Below the pieces are notes generated by a model. That model searched no databases. It was not told the DNA's origin and saw only the letters and a list, made by a program, of their open reading frames with translations. Both the position numbers and the translations under genes were made by a program. 64,000 nucleotides of DNA from an uncultured Alphaproteobacteria bacterium (GTDB taxonomy: Bacteria > Pseudomonadota > Alphaproteobacteria > RF32 > CAG-239), in the NCBI GenBank assembly GCA_934255405.1, contig CAKQNT010000006.1:1-64000 (forward strand). Direction: 5' to 3'. Of the stretch, positions 7,417 to 15,381 are shown piece after piece. Each line of letters starts with the position of its first letter. Positions within the stretch are counted from its first letter, which is position 1.

Positions 7417-8436
7417 ATGAAAAAACAGAAAGTTGTATGTTTTGGCGAAATTATGCTGAAACTTTCTCCCAACGGGGATAATTTGTTTGCGCAAAGTGAT
7501 AATTATTTGGCCGAGTTTGGCGGAAGTGAGGCGAATGTTGCCGTTGCTTTGGCATCTTATGGCTTAGATGTTTCGTTTGTAACCAAATTGCCGGATAATT
7601 TGATTGCTCAGAAAGCGGTTTCGGTTCTGATGTCGCACGGAGTTGATACTTCGCACATTGTCAAAGGCGGAAAGCGGATTGGTATATATTATCAGGAAAA
7701 AGGTATAATCCCTTATATCGGCACTTGTATATATGACCGAGAAGACAGCGCGATTGCCATGGCAGAACCGGAAGATTTTGACTGGGAAAGCATCTTGGAA
7801 GGGGCAGACTGGTTTCATTTTTCGGGGATTGCGCCGGCATTGTCTGGCAATATGGCTCTGATATGCGAACAGGCCTGTCAAACAGCCCAAAAGATGGGAA
7901 TTCCAGTCAGCTGTGATATCAACTATCGGAAAAAATTATGGCCGATGGAAAAGGCGCAAGAGGTTATGCAACAATTGCTGAAATATGTTGCTTTGGTGAT
8001 TGTTAATGAAGACGAGGCAAAAGTTGTCGGCTATGACAAACCGGTGGCCTCTTTTATGAATTATGAGGATTATATGAATTTTGCACGATTTATGACGGAA
8101 AGATTTTCGTGCAGCCAAATTGCCAGTGTTGTTCGTTGCAAGACCGGCACATTGCGTAATGTTCGTGGTATTATGTGGAGCAGGGAAGACGGAATTAATT
8201 TATCCGGAAAGTACTCAATTGATAATGCTGTGGAGCTGAGCGGAGCCGGAGATGCCTTTGCTGCAGCTTTAATCTATGGAGTGATGCAAAACTACTTTAT
8301 GGCAATCAACTTAAATGTAGCCGTGGCAGCTTGCGCGCTTAAGCATTATGTTAAAGGAGACTTCAATCTTACTCCGTTTGAAACCATCCGGACATGCGTT
8401 CGCAACAAACTTGATGCCGGCGGTGTAGAACGCTGA
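7417..8436 (+). CDS. kdgK: 2-dehydro-3-deoxygluconate kinase (PfkB family sugar kinase)
   Basis: Phosphorylates 2-keto-3-deoxygluconate to KDPG, feeding the Entner-Doudoroff lower pathway. The 339-residue protein shows the PfkB/ribokinase N-terminal FGEIMLKLSP, the glycine-rich GGSEANVAVALA (substrate binding), and the C-terminal signature SGAGDAFAA near residue 275 with the catalytic aspartate. The N-terminal region is closer to KdgK than to ribokinase or fructokinase. No clear Shine-Dalgarno is visible before ATG 7417 and the upstream is very AT-rich. KDPG aldolase is not in the window, so the exact sugar is inferred from family resemblance. Confidence 0.8.
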   Translation: MKKQKVVCFGEIMLKLSPNGDNLFAQSDNYLAEFGGSEANVAVALASYGLDVSFVTKLPDNLIAQKAVSVLMSHGVDTSHIVKGGKRIGIYYQEKGIIPYIGTCIYDREDSAIAMAEPEDFDWESILEGADWFHFSGIAPALSGNMALICEQACQTAQKMGIPVSCDINYRKKLWPMEKAQEVMQQLLKYVALVIVNEDEAKVVGYDKPVASFMNYEDYMNFARFMTERFSCSQIASVVRCKTGTLRNVRGIMWSREDGINLSGKYSIDNAVELSGAGDAFAAALIYGVMQNYFMAINLNVAVAACALKHYVKGDFNLTPFETIRTCVRNKLDAGGVER

Positions 8437-8440
8437 TGTC

Positions 8441-8479
8441 AAAAAAAAGTGTGAGCTTTAGGGCTCACATTTTTTTTGG
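8441..8479 (+). terminator. Terminator after kdgK
   Basis: Hairpin GTGAGC / GCTCAC flanked by A-run and T-run (eight or more T), starting 5 bp after the kdgK stop. Confidence 0.9.
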
Positions 8480-8581
8480 ATTAAAATAAAAAGGAAAATA
8501 GGTATAATTCAATAAACATTGATATTGACAATTGAATAAAAAAGTATGAACTTGTATCTGAAACAGCTAATGACGGCTGGT

Positions 8582-8632
8582 TCGATGTGGATTTAACCTG
8601 ACTTGTCCCGCAATAGAGGACTAAATAAGGAG
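8582..8632 (+). promoter_or_regulatory. SAM-II/SAM-V-like riboswitch candidate in the metK leader
   Basis: The leader contains GATTTAACC (8590-8598) and CTAAATAAGG (8621-8630), close to the invariant GAUUUAACC and GCUAAA(A)AGG of SAM-II/SAM-V. A pseudoknot can be drawn: P1 pairs TCGATGTG (8582-8589) with CGCAATAGA (8609-8617), with one bulge and one mismatch; P2 pairs GTCC (8605-8608) with GGAC (8618-8621); and CC (8597-8598) can pair with GG (8629-8630). The last pair lies inside the AAGGAG Shine-Dalgarno (8627-8632) of metK, so ligand binding would mask translation start. The spacing differs somewhat from textbook SAM-II. A TTGACA lies at 8525-8530 without a good -10. Confidence 0.6.
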
Positions 8633-8640
8633 AGGTACTT

Positions 8641-9645
8641 ATGCAAAAAACTGCAGAAGCGGTGTCTTTGGGGCACCCTGATAAAACTTCCGATTATATT
8701 TCAAGCTATATTTTAGACCGTATGATTGAGCAAGATGCGGCGGTTAAGTATGCCGTTGAGGTTATGCTCAAGGGCAATACGGTGGTGCTGGGTGGTGAGA
8801 TTAAAGGCGATGTGTCGCTGCGTAATCTTAAGGATTATGTTTTGGCGGCGTTGGCGGATATCGGATACGATGAGGAATATGCCAAAGTTTGGGGCGAGTG
8901 TGCGCTTGAGCCCGATAAATTACAACTGATTAATCTGATTGGGCAGCAATCGGCAGAAATTAATCAGGGAGTTGAACAAAACGGCTGGGGAGATCAGGGC
9001 GTGTTTGTTGGTTATGCTTGTCAGGGAGAAGGGCTGATTAATCGCGAACTGTGGCTGGCGCGTAAATTGAACAAAGCTTTGTATGACAGGGCTAGAGACT
9101 CAAAGACGTTGGGGCTTGATATTAAAACTCAAATCACGCTTGATAAAGATGGCAAAATAGCTACGGTAATTGCGGCAGTTCCGATGCTGGAAGAAACGGA
9201 TTTGTCTGGTTTTGTGGCAGAAGTTTTGGGAGAAAAACCGCGAGAACTGATTATTAACGGCACCGGTCGTTATACCTGCCATTCGGCAGTGGCAGACTGC
9301 GGGGTTACGGGGCGCAAACTGGCTTGTGATTTTTATTCAACCGCGTGTCCAATTGGTGGAGGTAGTCCATGGACTAAAGACGGAAGTAAGGCGGATTTAA
9401 CCTTAAATCTATATGCTCGCAAATTGGCGGTGGAAAATCTGGCGGATAATGATGAATGTTTTGTATATATGTCGTCTTGTATCGGAAAATCAAAATTACC
9501 GAGTTGCGAGATTAAAACCATCAAAAATGGCGAGATAAAAATAAAAGAACGGCAATGTGACTTGAAACCAAGTGTGTTGATAGATAAATTGGGGCTTAAT
9601 AAACCGGTGTTTGCCAAACTTTGCGCCGAAGGATTAATTGCATAA
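8641..9645 (+). CDS. metK: S-adenosylmethionine synthetase, short divergent form
   Basis: Makes S-adenosylmethionine from ATP and methionine. Family motifs are visible in order: SLGHPDKTSDYIS (canonical EGHPDKIADQIS), VLGGEI, WGDQGVFVGYA (canonical GDQGxMFGYA), GVTGRKLACDFY (canonical GLTGRKIIVDTY) and IGGGSPWTKDGSKAD (canonical GGGAFSGKDPTKVD). At 334 residues it is about 50 shorter than the usual 380-400, and several positions are atypical (SLGHP for SEGHP; GSPWTKD for GAFSGKD). ATG 8641 follows AAGGAG after 8 bp. The SAM-riboswitch-like leader supports the assignment. It is the only metK here; whether it is the sole cellular copy is unknown. Confidence 0.88.
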   Translation: MQKTAEAVSLGHPDKTSDYISSYILDRMIEQDAAVKYAVEVMLKGNTVVLGGEIKGDVSLRNLKDYVLAALADIGYDEEYAKVWGECALEPDKLQLINLIGQQSAEINQGVEQNGWGDQGVFVGYACQGEGLINRELWLARKLNKALYDRARDSKTLGLDIKTQITLDKDGKIATVIAAVPMLEETDLSGFVAEVLGEKPRELIINGTGRYTCHSAVADCGVTGRKLACDFYSTACPIGGGSPWTKDGSKADLTLNLYARKLAVENLADNDECFVYMSSCIGKSKLPSCEIKTIKNGEIKIKERQCDLKPSVLIDKLGLNKPVFAKLCAEGLIA

Positions 9646-9707
9646 AAATATTGACGATGCTTGATTATGTGCTTAAATAAAACTACATAAATCTAAGGAG
9701 GCTGAAA

Positions 9708-10187
9708 ATGATTAGGGATAAAAAACAAATTTGCAAGATGTTCGGTGCAGTTGCCGGAGTGTTGGTTCTGGGTGGATTGGTCGGTTGGGCCGTAAAGCCC
9801 TGTTGTCCAAAAGTGGCGCTGATTAATGTTGAACAGGTGGTGGCGGTTTCGCCGGAAGTTGTTGCGCTGCGTGAGGAACGCCAGTCTCAGGTGAATGAAT
9901 TGCAGAAGTTTATGAAAACTGCCGAGAGCAAAATCAATGCCGCTAAGGGTAAAGAAAAAGCTGAGCTGCAGAAAATTTATGGTGATGAATTTGTTCAAAA
10001 ACAGCAGGAAATGCAAAAACGGTATGCCGAAAAACTGCAGGCTTTTGATGACTATATGACCGGCGTGATTGAGAAAATTGCCGCTAAAGGCGGATATAAG
10101 CTTGTGCTGAACAAAACGGCGGTTGTTGCAGGCGGAACCGATATTACCGAAGATGTGGTTAAAGCGGTTACGGCTGAGAAGAAATAA
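9708..10187 (+). CDS. OmpH/Skp-family periplasmic chaperone-like protein
   Basis: A 159-residue protein with an N-terminal hydrophobic segment (about residues 10-28, signal anchor or signal peptide), then VALINVEQVVAVSPEV, the start typical of OmpH/Skp (VAvvd-x-q-x-v), a long Lys/Gln/Glu coiled-coil hairpin (about 55-115) and a C-terminal strand returning to the core (GGYKLVLNKTAVVAGG). Skp trimers hold unfolded outer-membrane proteins in the periplasm. RBS AAGGAGG precedes ATG 9708. It is not next to bamA or lpxD here, unlike classical skp, so it may be a paralogue. Confidence 0.8.
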   Translation: MIRDKKQICKMFGAVAGVLVLGGLVGWAVKPCCPKVALINVEQVVAVSPEVVALREERQSQVNELQKFMKTAESKINAAKGKEKAELQKIYGDEFVQKQQEMQKRYAEKLQAFDDYMTGVIEKIAAKGGYKLVLNKTAVVAGGTDITEDVVKAVTAEKK

Positions 10188-10205
10188 TATTTTTGGTTAA
10201 TAAAA

Positions 10206-10237
10206 AATCCCCCGAGGTTCTAAAACCAAGGGGGATA
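10206..10237. terminator. Convergent terminator between Skp-like gene and orphan gene
   Basis: ATCCCCC / GGGGGAT with an inner AGGTT / AACC segment forms a strong hairpin flanked by an A-run on the left and T-rich sequence on the right. It lies between convergent genes (stops at 10187 and 10241) and can serve both. Confidence 0.82.
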
Positions 10238-10240
10238 ATT

Positions 10241-10834
10241 TTATACTTCAACAAAGAGCGAGCAATCGCGCCCGAAGCACTCCAGCACTACTTCTGCCTC
10301 TGCATCAGATAACTCTGCGGCAGTCTCATCGATAAGCGCGGCAATGAGCTTGGACTTGATGCTTGCGCTTAGCTGCGCCGGATCCAGATTGAGAAATAAT
10401 TTGTTATACTTCTGACATATCTCAATCACATGCGCCAGGTTAAAATCGTTGAGGCCGAAAACGTGGTTGAAAGAGCCTTCTTCATCCTCATTGATTCCTG
10501 TTACTACCTTCCAGAGTTTATTCTGGTGGAGAGCATTCCGATCTTCAGGGGATACCTCTTCATCGGGGGTAACTTTGTATAGCGTCCCCTCCATGTATAC
10601 TGCCATCTGTAGGTATTGCTCGTAGTATACCGCAAGGAATCCCTCGTAAGATTCGCCCTCCTGCAACTTGTTGTCCCAGCCGTATTTGTTGGCCATGGAG
10701 GTAAAGTTTTTGAAATCGCTTTTGAATTCATATGCTTCGCTAGCTGAAATCTTGATTGCATACAGCTTGTGACCGAGCTGCAGAGATGCGGGGTGAGTGA
10801 GAAATGCATCAGCAATTGGCATAAATTTTTTCAT
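10241..10834 (-). CDS. Hypothetical protein, 197 aa, unrecognised
   Basis: Not recognised. It starts MKKFMPIADAFLTHP; there is no signal peptide or membrane segment. It is acidic, with many aromatic residues, and ends in a helical segment rich in Asp/Glu and Ala (DETAAELSDAEAEVV). Codon choice looks different from the neighbours, with more C- and G-ending codons such as CTG, CTC, GGC and AAG, which may mean later acquisition. No clear Shine-Dalgarno precedes ATG 10834. It is a single gene convergent with the Skp-like gene. No function is offered. Confidence 0.65.
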   Translation of the reverse strand: MKKFMPIADAFLTHPASLQLGHKLYAIKISASEAYEFKSDFKNFTSMANKYGWDNKLQEGESYEGFLAVYYEQYLQMAVYMEGTLYKVTPDEEVSPEDRNALHQNKLWKVVTGINEDEEGSFNHVFGLNDFNLAHVIEICQKYNKLFLNLDPAQLSASIKSKLIAALIDETAAELSDAEAEVVLECFGRDCSLFVEV

Positions 10835-11046
10835 ATTTTTTTTGGGTTTTTGAGAGGTAGCTTGGCAGAGTATTACCGTTTGAGCCTTCTCTCGGGTTAA
10901 TAATTAAAATTAATTGTATTTGTTTGTGGATGAAATTAGCATAATTTTGTCTAATTTGCAATATAAAATTTTATTTATATCAAGATTGAGCTGTCTTATC
11001 GCTGAGCTATCATGAATACCGCAACTTATTCTGGATATCTGGAGGT

Positions 11047-11076
11047 TTGCGGTTTTGTTTTGAGATAATTTATAAT
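11047..11076 (+). promoter_or_regulatory. Probable promoter of the glycosyltransferase gene
   Basis: TTGCGG (11047-11052), an 18-bp spacer and a perfect TATAAT (11071-11076) lie about 38 bp before ATG 11114. The -35 box is part of an inverted repeat ACCGCAA / TTGCGGT (about 11020-11053) followed by TTTTGTTTT, which may itself be a small terminator. The rest of 10835-11046 is AT-rich and nothing else is seen. Confidence 0.5.
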
Positions 11077-11113
11077 ATGCTTAAGGCATTGAGATTATTT
11101 AAGGAGAGATCAG

Positions 11114-12238
11114 ATGAGATTAATGGTAGTCAAAGATCGCAATGTAAACAGCCGTTTTGTTTGGGATTTTTGCAATATGTTGGCAAAACGCGGACATGAG
11201 GTTAACTTTGTGTTTGATAGCTTTAAGCAACAGACGGGGCCTTCAAATCTGTTGCCTCAGGTCAAAGTACGGAATCTGAGCGCCAGATGCGGCAATTTGT
11301 TGAAAGATATTTGGGTGGGGCTTAAAAGCGCCCTGCAGCCGGCATCATTCCGTTTTGCTAAAGCAATTGCAGAAATCAAACCGGAAGTTATTGTATGTTA
11401 TTTTTTGAAAGATGTTTACAATATCTGCTTTTTGCATAATCCGAATGTGCCGATAGTGTTGATGGTGCATAATCATCCACCGGTGTTCTTTGCGCCGTTG
11501 CGTCATAAACCGATACGCTATAGAGTTTATAAGAAACAGTTGGAAAAAATTGTTGCTTATGATTTGTTGTTGGATAGTTTTAAGGGCACTATCGGCGATG
11601 ATTATCCTAAGCATGAGGAGCGGGTTATCGGTAATATTATCGGGCAAATTCCTCAGGCAGAACGCGCGGATTTGAGCAAAGAGAAAAAGAAAATAATCTA
11701 TGTTTGCCGCGTCGATGAAGTGCAAAAACGGCAACATTTGTTGTTTGAGGCATTTGGTAAAATTGCCAAAGATTTTCCGGATTGGAAGATTGAACTCTAC
11801 GGCAGTATTAAACATCCTGATTATCACAAACGTTTGCTGGAGCAGATGAAAAAATTGGGGATTGAGAAACAGGTGGAGTTTATGGGATATGCCAACGATG
11901 TTAAGGCGGTGTATCGCGGTGCTGATTTTATGGCGTGGCCGGCGGCGTATGAAGGGCTAAGCATTGCTTTGGCCGATGGGCAGGCGCATGGTTTGCCGGC
12001 AATAGGGTTTGTTGATGCACCCTCGGTAAATGAGGTGATTGTTGATGGTGTAAACGGCTTCTTGGCTAAAGATGTCGATGAATTTGCCGAAAAGATGGCA
12101 AAATTAATGAGCGACAAGAGCCTGCGTATCAAGATGGGCGCAGAAGCCGCCAAAGGAGTAGAGCAATATGCCGAGCAGCATATTGCCGATAAATGGGAGC
12201 AACTGCTTGATGATTGTAAAAATCATCGCGTTAAATAG
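11114..12238 (+). CDS. Glycosyltransferase, GT4 family (GT-B fold)
   Basis: Transfers a sugar from a nucleotide-sugar donor, probably in surface polysaccharide or LPS synthesis. The 374-residue protein has the two Rossmann domains of GT-B enzymes. The C-terminal donor domain shows IIYVCRVDEVQKRQ (the GRL-x-K-like strand near residue 195) and the acidic motif YEGLSIALADGQAHGLP around 278-294, equivalent to the E-x7-E signature of GT4. RBS AAGGAG precedes ATG 11114. It is monocistronic with its own promoter and terminator. Acceptor and sugar cannot be inferred. Confidence 0.85.
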   Translation: MRLMVVKDRNVNSRFVWDFCNMLAKRGHEVNFVFDSFKQQTGPSNLLPQVKVRNLSARCGNLLKDIWVGLKSALQPASFRFAKAIAEIKPEVIVCYFLKDVYNICFLHNPNVPIVLMVHNHPPVFFAPLRHKPIRYRVYKKQLEKIVAYDLLLDSFKGTIGDDYPKHEERVIGNIIGQIPQAERADLSKEKKKIIYVCRVDEVQKRQHLLFEAFGKIAKDFPDWKIELYGSIKHPDYHKRLLEQMKKLGIEKQVEFMGYANDVKAVYRGADFMAWPAAYEGLSIALADGQAHGLPAIGFVDAPSVNEVIVDGVNGFLAKDVDEFAEKMAKLMSDKSLRIKMGAEAAKGVEQYAEQHIADKWEQLLDDCKNHRVK

Positions 12239-12254
12239 CCGATTGGATAATGTA

Positions 12255-12287
12255 AAAAACTCCGCAGTTTGAAGCTGCGGAGTTTTT
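12255..12287 (+). terminator. Terminator between glycosyltransferase gene and recA
   Basis: Hairpin AAAAACTCCGCAG / CTGCGGAGTTTTT with a 7-nt loop. The A/T-rich ends on both sides make it bidirectional, closing the plus-strand glycosyltransferase gene and the minus-strand recA. Confidence 0.9.
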
Positions 12288-12302
12288 GTTTGCCGAAGAT
12301 TT

Positions 12303-13334
12303 TTATTCTTCGTCTGACGGCGGCTCGTTGTCGCCGATAAGCTCGCCAGCCAAGTGTCCGGCATCGGCTTTGATTTTGTTTTCAATTTCATGCGCAATAT
12401 CCGGATGATCACGCAAGAATAGTTTGGCGTTTTCTCTTCCTTGACCAAGTTTATCGCCATTGTAGGCAAACCAAGCGCCTGATTTTTCAATGATATCAGC
12501 TTTGACACCGAGGTCAATAATCTCGCCGGTTTTAGAGATGCCTTCGCCATACATAATGTCAAAATCAATAACTTTGAACGGAGGAGCAACTTTGTTTTTG
12601 ACAATCTTGACTCGGGTTTGGCTGCCGATAATATCTTCTTTATCTTTGATTTTACCAATGCTGCGGATATCAATACGGACAGAGGCATAGAACTTGAGCG
12701 CATTGCCGCCGGTGGTGGTTTCAGGGTTGCCAAACATAACGCCAATCTTCATACGAATTTGGTTGATGAAAATCACCAGAGTGTTGGAGCGGGCAATGGT
12801 TGAAGTGAGTTTGCGCAGAGCCTGACTCATTAAACGAGCCTGCAAGCCCATGTGAGAATCGCCCATCTCACCTTCAAGTTCGGCTTTGGGAACAAGCGCC
12901 GCAACAGAGTCTACTACCAAAACATCGATAGCGCCGGAGCGAACCAGAGTATCGGCGATTTCAAGCGCCTGCTCACCGGCATCAGGCTGAGAAATGAGTA
13001 AGTTTTCAATATCAACGCCGATTTTTTTGGCATAAGACGGATCTAAAGCATGTTCGGCATCAATAAAGGCACAAGTGCCGCCGGTTTTTTGTGCTTGAGC
13101 AATGACACTCAAAGCTAAAGTGGTTTTACCGGAACTTTCGGGACCATATATCTCAACAATACGTCCGCGGGGCAGACCGCCGATACCCAAGGCCATATCC
13201 AACCCGAGCGATCCGGTGGGAACAGCCTCAATATCAACATGGGCGTTATCTTGCCCGAGTCTCATAATTGAGCCTTTGCCAAAAGCTTTTTCAATTTGGC
13301 TCAATGCCGCATCAAGAGCTTTATCTTTATCCAT
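12303..13334 (-). CDS. recA: Recombinase RecA
   Basis: Forms filaments on single-stranded DNA, drives strand exchange and stimulates LexA self-cleavage. The 343-residue protein has the N-terminal helix, Walker A GPESSGKTT at about residues 64-72, the Walker B-like VLVVDSVAALVP, the L2 region around MFGNPETTTGG, and an acidic C-terminal tail (GDNEPPSDEE). RBS AGGAG lies 9 bp before ATG 13334. Upstream is an SOS-type promoter (separate entry). It is transcribed alone. Confidence 0.99.
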   Translation of the reverse strand: MDKDKALDAALSQIEKAFGKGSIMRLGQDNAHVDIEAVPTGSLGLDMALGIGGLPRGRIVEIYGPESSGKTTLALSVIAQAQKTGGTCAFIDAEHALDPSYAKKIGVDIENLLISQPDAGEQALEIADTLVRSGAIDVLVVDSVAALVPKAELEGEMGDSHMGLQARLMSQALRKLTSTIARSNTLVIFINQIRMKIGVMFGNPETTTGGNALKFYASVRIDIRSIGKIKDKEDIIGSQTRVKIVKNKVAPPFKVIDFDIMYGEGISKTGEIIDLGVKADIIEKSGAWFAYNGDKLGQGRENAKLFLRDHPDIAHEIENKIKADAGHLAGELIGDNEPPSDEE

Positions 13335-13369
13335 AAGTTTTTTACTCCTATTAGTTTTTTGATAGTCAC

Positions 13370-13398
13370 ACTATGTTCTATTTTTGTTCTTTTGGCAA
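13370..13398 (-). promoter_or_regulatory. recA promoter with LexA (SOS) box GTTC-N7-GTTC
   Basis: On the minus strand TTGCCA (13393-13398), a 17-bp spacer and CATAGT (13370-13375) form the recA promoter. Between and overlapping the boxes is GAAC-N7-GAAC, read on the plus strand as GTTC (13375-13378), N7, GTTC (13386-13389). GTTC-N7-GTTC is the established LexA operator of Alphaproteobacteria. It overlaps the last codons of the upstream yihY-like gene. Confidence 0.85.
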
Positions 13399-14325
13399 GA
13401 ACTTTTTTACATAATGCCGATTTTTTTTGTTTGAACGTTGATGACTATAGTCAAATACACGCAATTCTTTGTTTTGCGGATGTTCTGCAAAATCATCTAG
13501 AGCGGCGGTTATGACCGCGCCGAAAATTACCACCGCCCAAATTAAATACAGCCAAACCAGCATAATTGGAATAATTGCCAGAGCGCCGTACAATACGTTG
13601 TAGGTATTGGTGGAGGCAAGGAATAGGCCAAAAGATTTGCGCAAAATATAAAACAGAACCATAGCGGTGAAGGCGCCAAAGAAAGCATGAATAATGCCAA
13701 CTTTTTTGTTGGGCACCAGCACATAGAGCAGCATTAGAGCCAGTGTGGTGAAGAGACTTGGCAAAACTGCGCTGAAAAATACTTCGGTGTTAACCAAAGT
13801 TTCGGGCATAAATTTTTGCAAGGCATATACGTAGCCGCGCATGGAAAATCCGGTGCCGAGCAATAGGGGACCCAAGGTGATGACTGTCCAATAAAGAGTG
13901 ATTTTGGTTTTGATGCTGCGGGCTTTGTATACCTTAAAGATAAAGTTAAGGCTGTTTTCTATGGTGGAGAGCAACAAAATCGCGGTTACGGCAATACCTA
14001 CCACACCAACGGTGGTGAGTTTGGCAGTGGCAGAAACAAAATCGCTGAAGTATTGGCTGACTTCTTCTTCCAAATCGGGCACAACATTTTGCAACAGCAA
14101 AGACTGTAGCTGCTCGCGCACTTCAGAAAATACCGGAAAAGCCGAAAAAATTGCCAGACCGATGGCAATCAGCGGAACAAGCGCAATCAGAGAAGTATAG
14201 CTGAGCGAGGAGGCAACGCGCAAAATGGTGTCGGCTTTGGCGCGCTGAGCCAGAAAAATAATAAACTCTTTGCAAGTATTTGCCTTGGCTTTCAAAGAGT
14301 TACAGAAGGAGTTATTCATAAACAT
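13378..14325 (-). CDS. YihY/BrkB family inner-membrane protein
   Basis: A 315-residue membrane protein with about six hydrophobic segments. It shows the family pattern: an N-terminal cytoplasmic helix, ILRVASSLSYTSLIALVPL before and within the first membrane span, a periplasmic loop, and SFGLFLASTNTYNVLYGALA near the fifth span. YihY/BrkB proteins were once annotated as ribonuclease BN; the real function is unsettled, and transport or envelope roles have been suggested. The stop codon lies within the recA SOS promoter. No strong RBS is seen before ATG 14325; a few in-frame residues could be trimmed. Confidence 0.85.
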   Translation of the reverse strand: MFMNNSFCNSLKAKANTCKEFIIFLAQRAKADTILRVASSLSYTSLIALVPLIAIGLAIFSAFPVFSEVREQLQSLLLQNVVPDLEEEVSQYFSDFVSATAKLTTVGVVGIAVTAILLLSTIENSLNFIFKVYKARSIKTKITLYWTVITLGPLLLGTGFSMRGYVYALQKFMPETLVNTEVFFSAVLPSLFTTLALMLLYVLVPNKKVGIIHAFFGAFTAMVLFYILRKSFGLFLASTNTYNVLYGALAIIPIMLVWLYLIWAVVIFGAVITAALDDFAEHPQNKELRVFDYSHQRSNKKNRHYVKKFLPKEQK

Positions 14326-14441
14326 AGGGTACCTGTTAAAAAAATGTATTTACAAACTGTTTGAAATTTTATAGAAATCTAGCTAATAATTCAAGCGATT
14401 TAATTGAATTGTTAATTGTGTGAAAAACAAAAAAGGACATT

Positions 14442-15275
14442 ATGATGACTGAAAATACAGCTCTTATGGCTGGAAAAAAAGGCCTGATTATGGGTCTGGC
14501 AAACGATAAGTCTATTGCTTGGGGTATTGCTCAGGCTTTGAATGCTCATGGCGCGCAGCTTGCAATTTCTTATCAGAACGAAAATTTGGAAAAAAGAGTA
14601 CAGCCGTTGGCAGCTCAATTGGATAAAGAGCCGTTGCTGATTAAGTGCGATGTATCTGACTCGGCAAGTGTAGAAGCTTGCTTTAAGGAGCTGGGCGAAA
14701 AATGGGGCAAAATTGACTTTTTGGTTCATGCTATTGCTTTTTCAGATAAAAATCAGCTTAAGGGACGTACAATTGACACAACCAGAGATAACTTTGCGAT
14801 GACAATGGAAATCTCCTGCTTTTCTTTCTTGGAAGCCTGCAAATACGCAGCTCCGATTATGAATGAAGGTGGTTCAGTTGTTACCTTGACCTATATGGGC
14901 AGCGAGAGAGTTTTGCCCAACTACAATATTATGGGTGTTGCCAAAGCCGCTTTGGAGGCATCTGTGCGTTACGCCGCTATGGATTTGGGCGTGCAGGGCG
15001 TAAGAGTAAACGCTATTTCTGCCGGTCCGATTAAAACTTTGGCGGCTTCGGGTATTGGCGATTTCCGCAAGATTTTGCACTGGAATGAGTTTAATGCTCC
15101 GTTGCAGCGCAATGTTACTCAAGATGAAGTCGGTATGGCTGCTTTGGGACTTTTGTCTGCTTGCGGAGCCGGCATTACCGGTGAAGTTGTCCATGTAGAC
15201 AGCGGATATCATACCGTTGGTATGATGAATATTCATCGCACCGAAGAAATTGCCGAGCTGTTCAAAGAAATATAA
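14442..15275 (+). CDS. fabI: Enoyl-[acyl-carrier-protein] reductase [NADH] FabI
   Basis: Catalyses the last step of each fatty-acid elongation cycle, reducing trans-2-enoyl-ACP. The 277-residue SDR protein has the FabI nucleotide-binding motif KGLIMGLANDKSIAWGIA, an active site with Y151 (YMGSE) and the Y161-x6-K168 pair (YNIMGVAK), and the C-terminal GITGEVVHVDSGYH. These are the features of the triclosan-target FabI rather than FabL, FabV or FabK. RBS AAAGGA precedes ATG 14442 (ATG 14445 is an equal alternative). Single gene with its own terminator. Confidence 0.96.
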   Translation: MMTENTALMAGKKGLIMGLANDKSIAWGIAQALNAHGAQLAISYQNENLEKRVQPLAAQLDKEPLLIKCDVSDSASVEACFKELGEKWGKIDFLVHAIAFSDKNQLKGRTIDTTRDNFAMTMEISCFSFLEACKYAAPIMNEGGSVVTLTYMGSERVLPNYNIMGVAKAALEASVRYAAMDLGVQGVRVNAISAGPIKTLAASGIGDFRKILHWNEFNAPLQRNVTQDEVGMAALGLLSACGAGITGEVVHVDSGYHTVGMMNIHRTEEIAELFKEI

Positions 15276-15329
15276 AAATTCTTTACAACTCTGATTTTGT
15301 AGTTGTGGAAACAGTGGCATTAAGCTACT

Positions 15330-15364
15330 ATGGAGGCTATTGAAAAATAGCCTCCATTTTGTTT
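15330..15364 (+). terminator. Terminator after fabI
   Basis: Hairpin ATGGAGGCTATT / AATAGCCTCCAT with a 4-nt loop followed by TTTGTTTG. It lies between fabI and the sppA start, which excludes the longer upstream start of the sppA ORF. Confidence 0.85.
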
Positions 15365-15381
15365 GTTCAGGAAGTTTTGAT

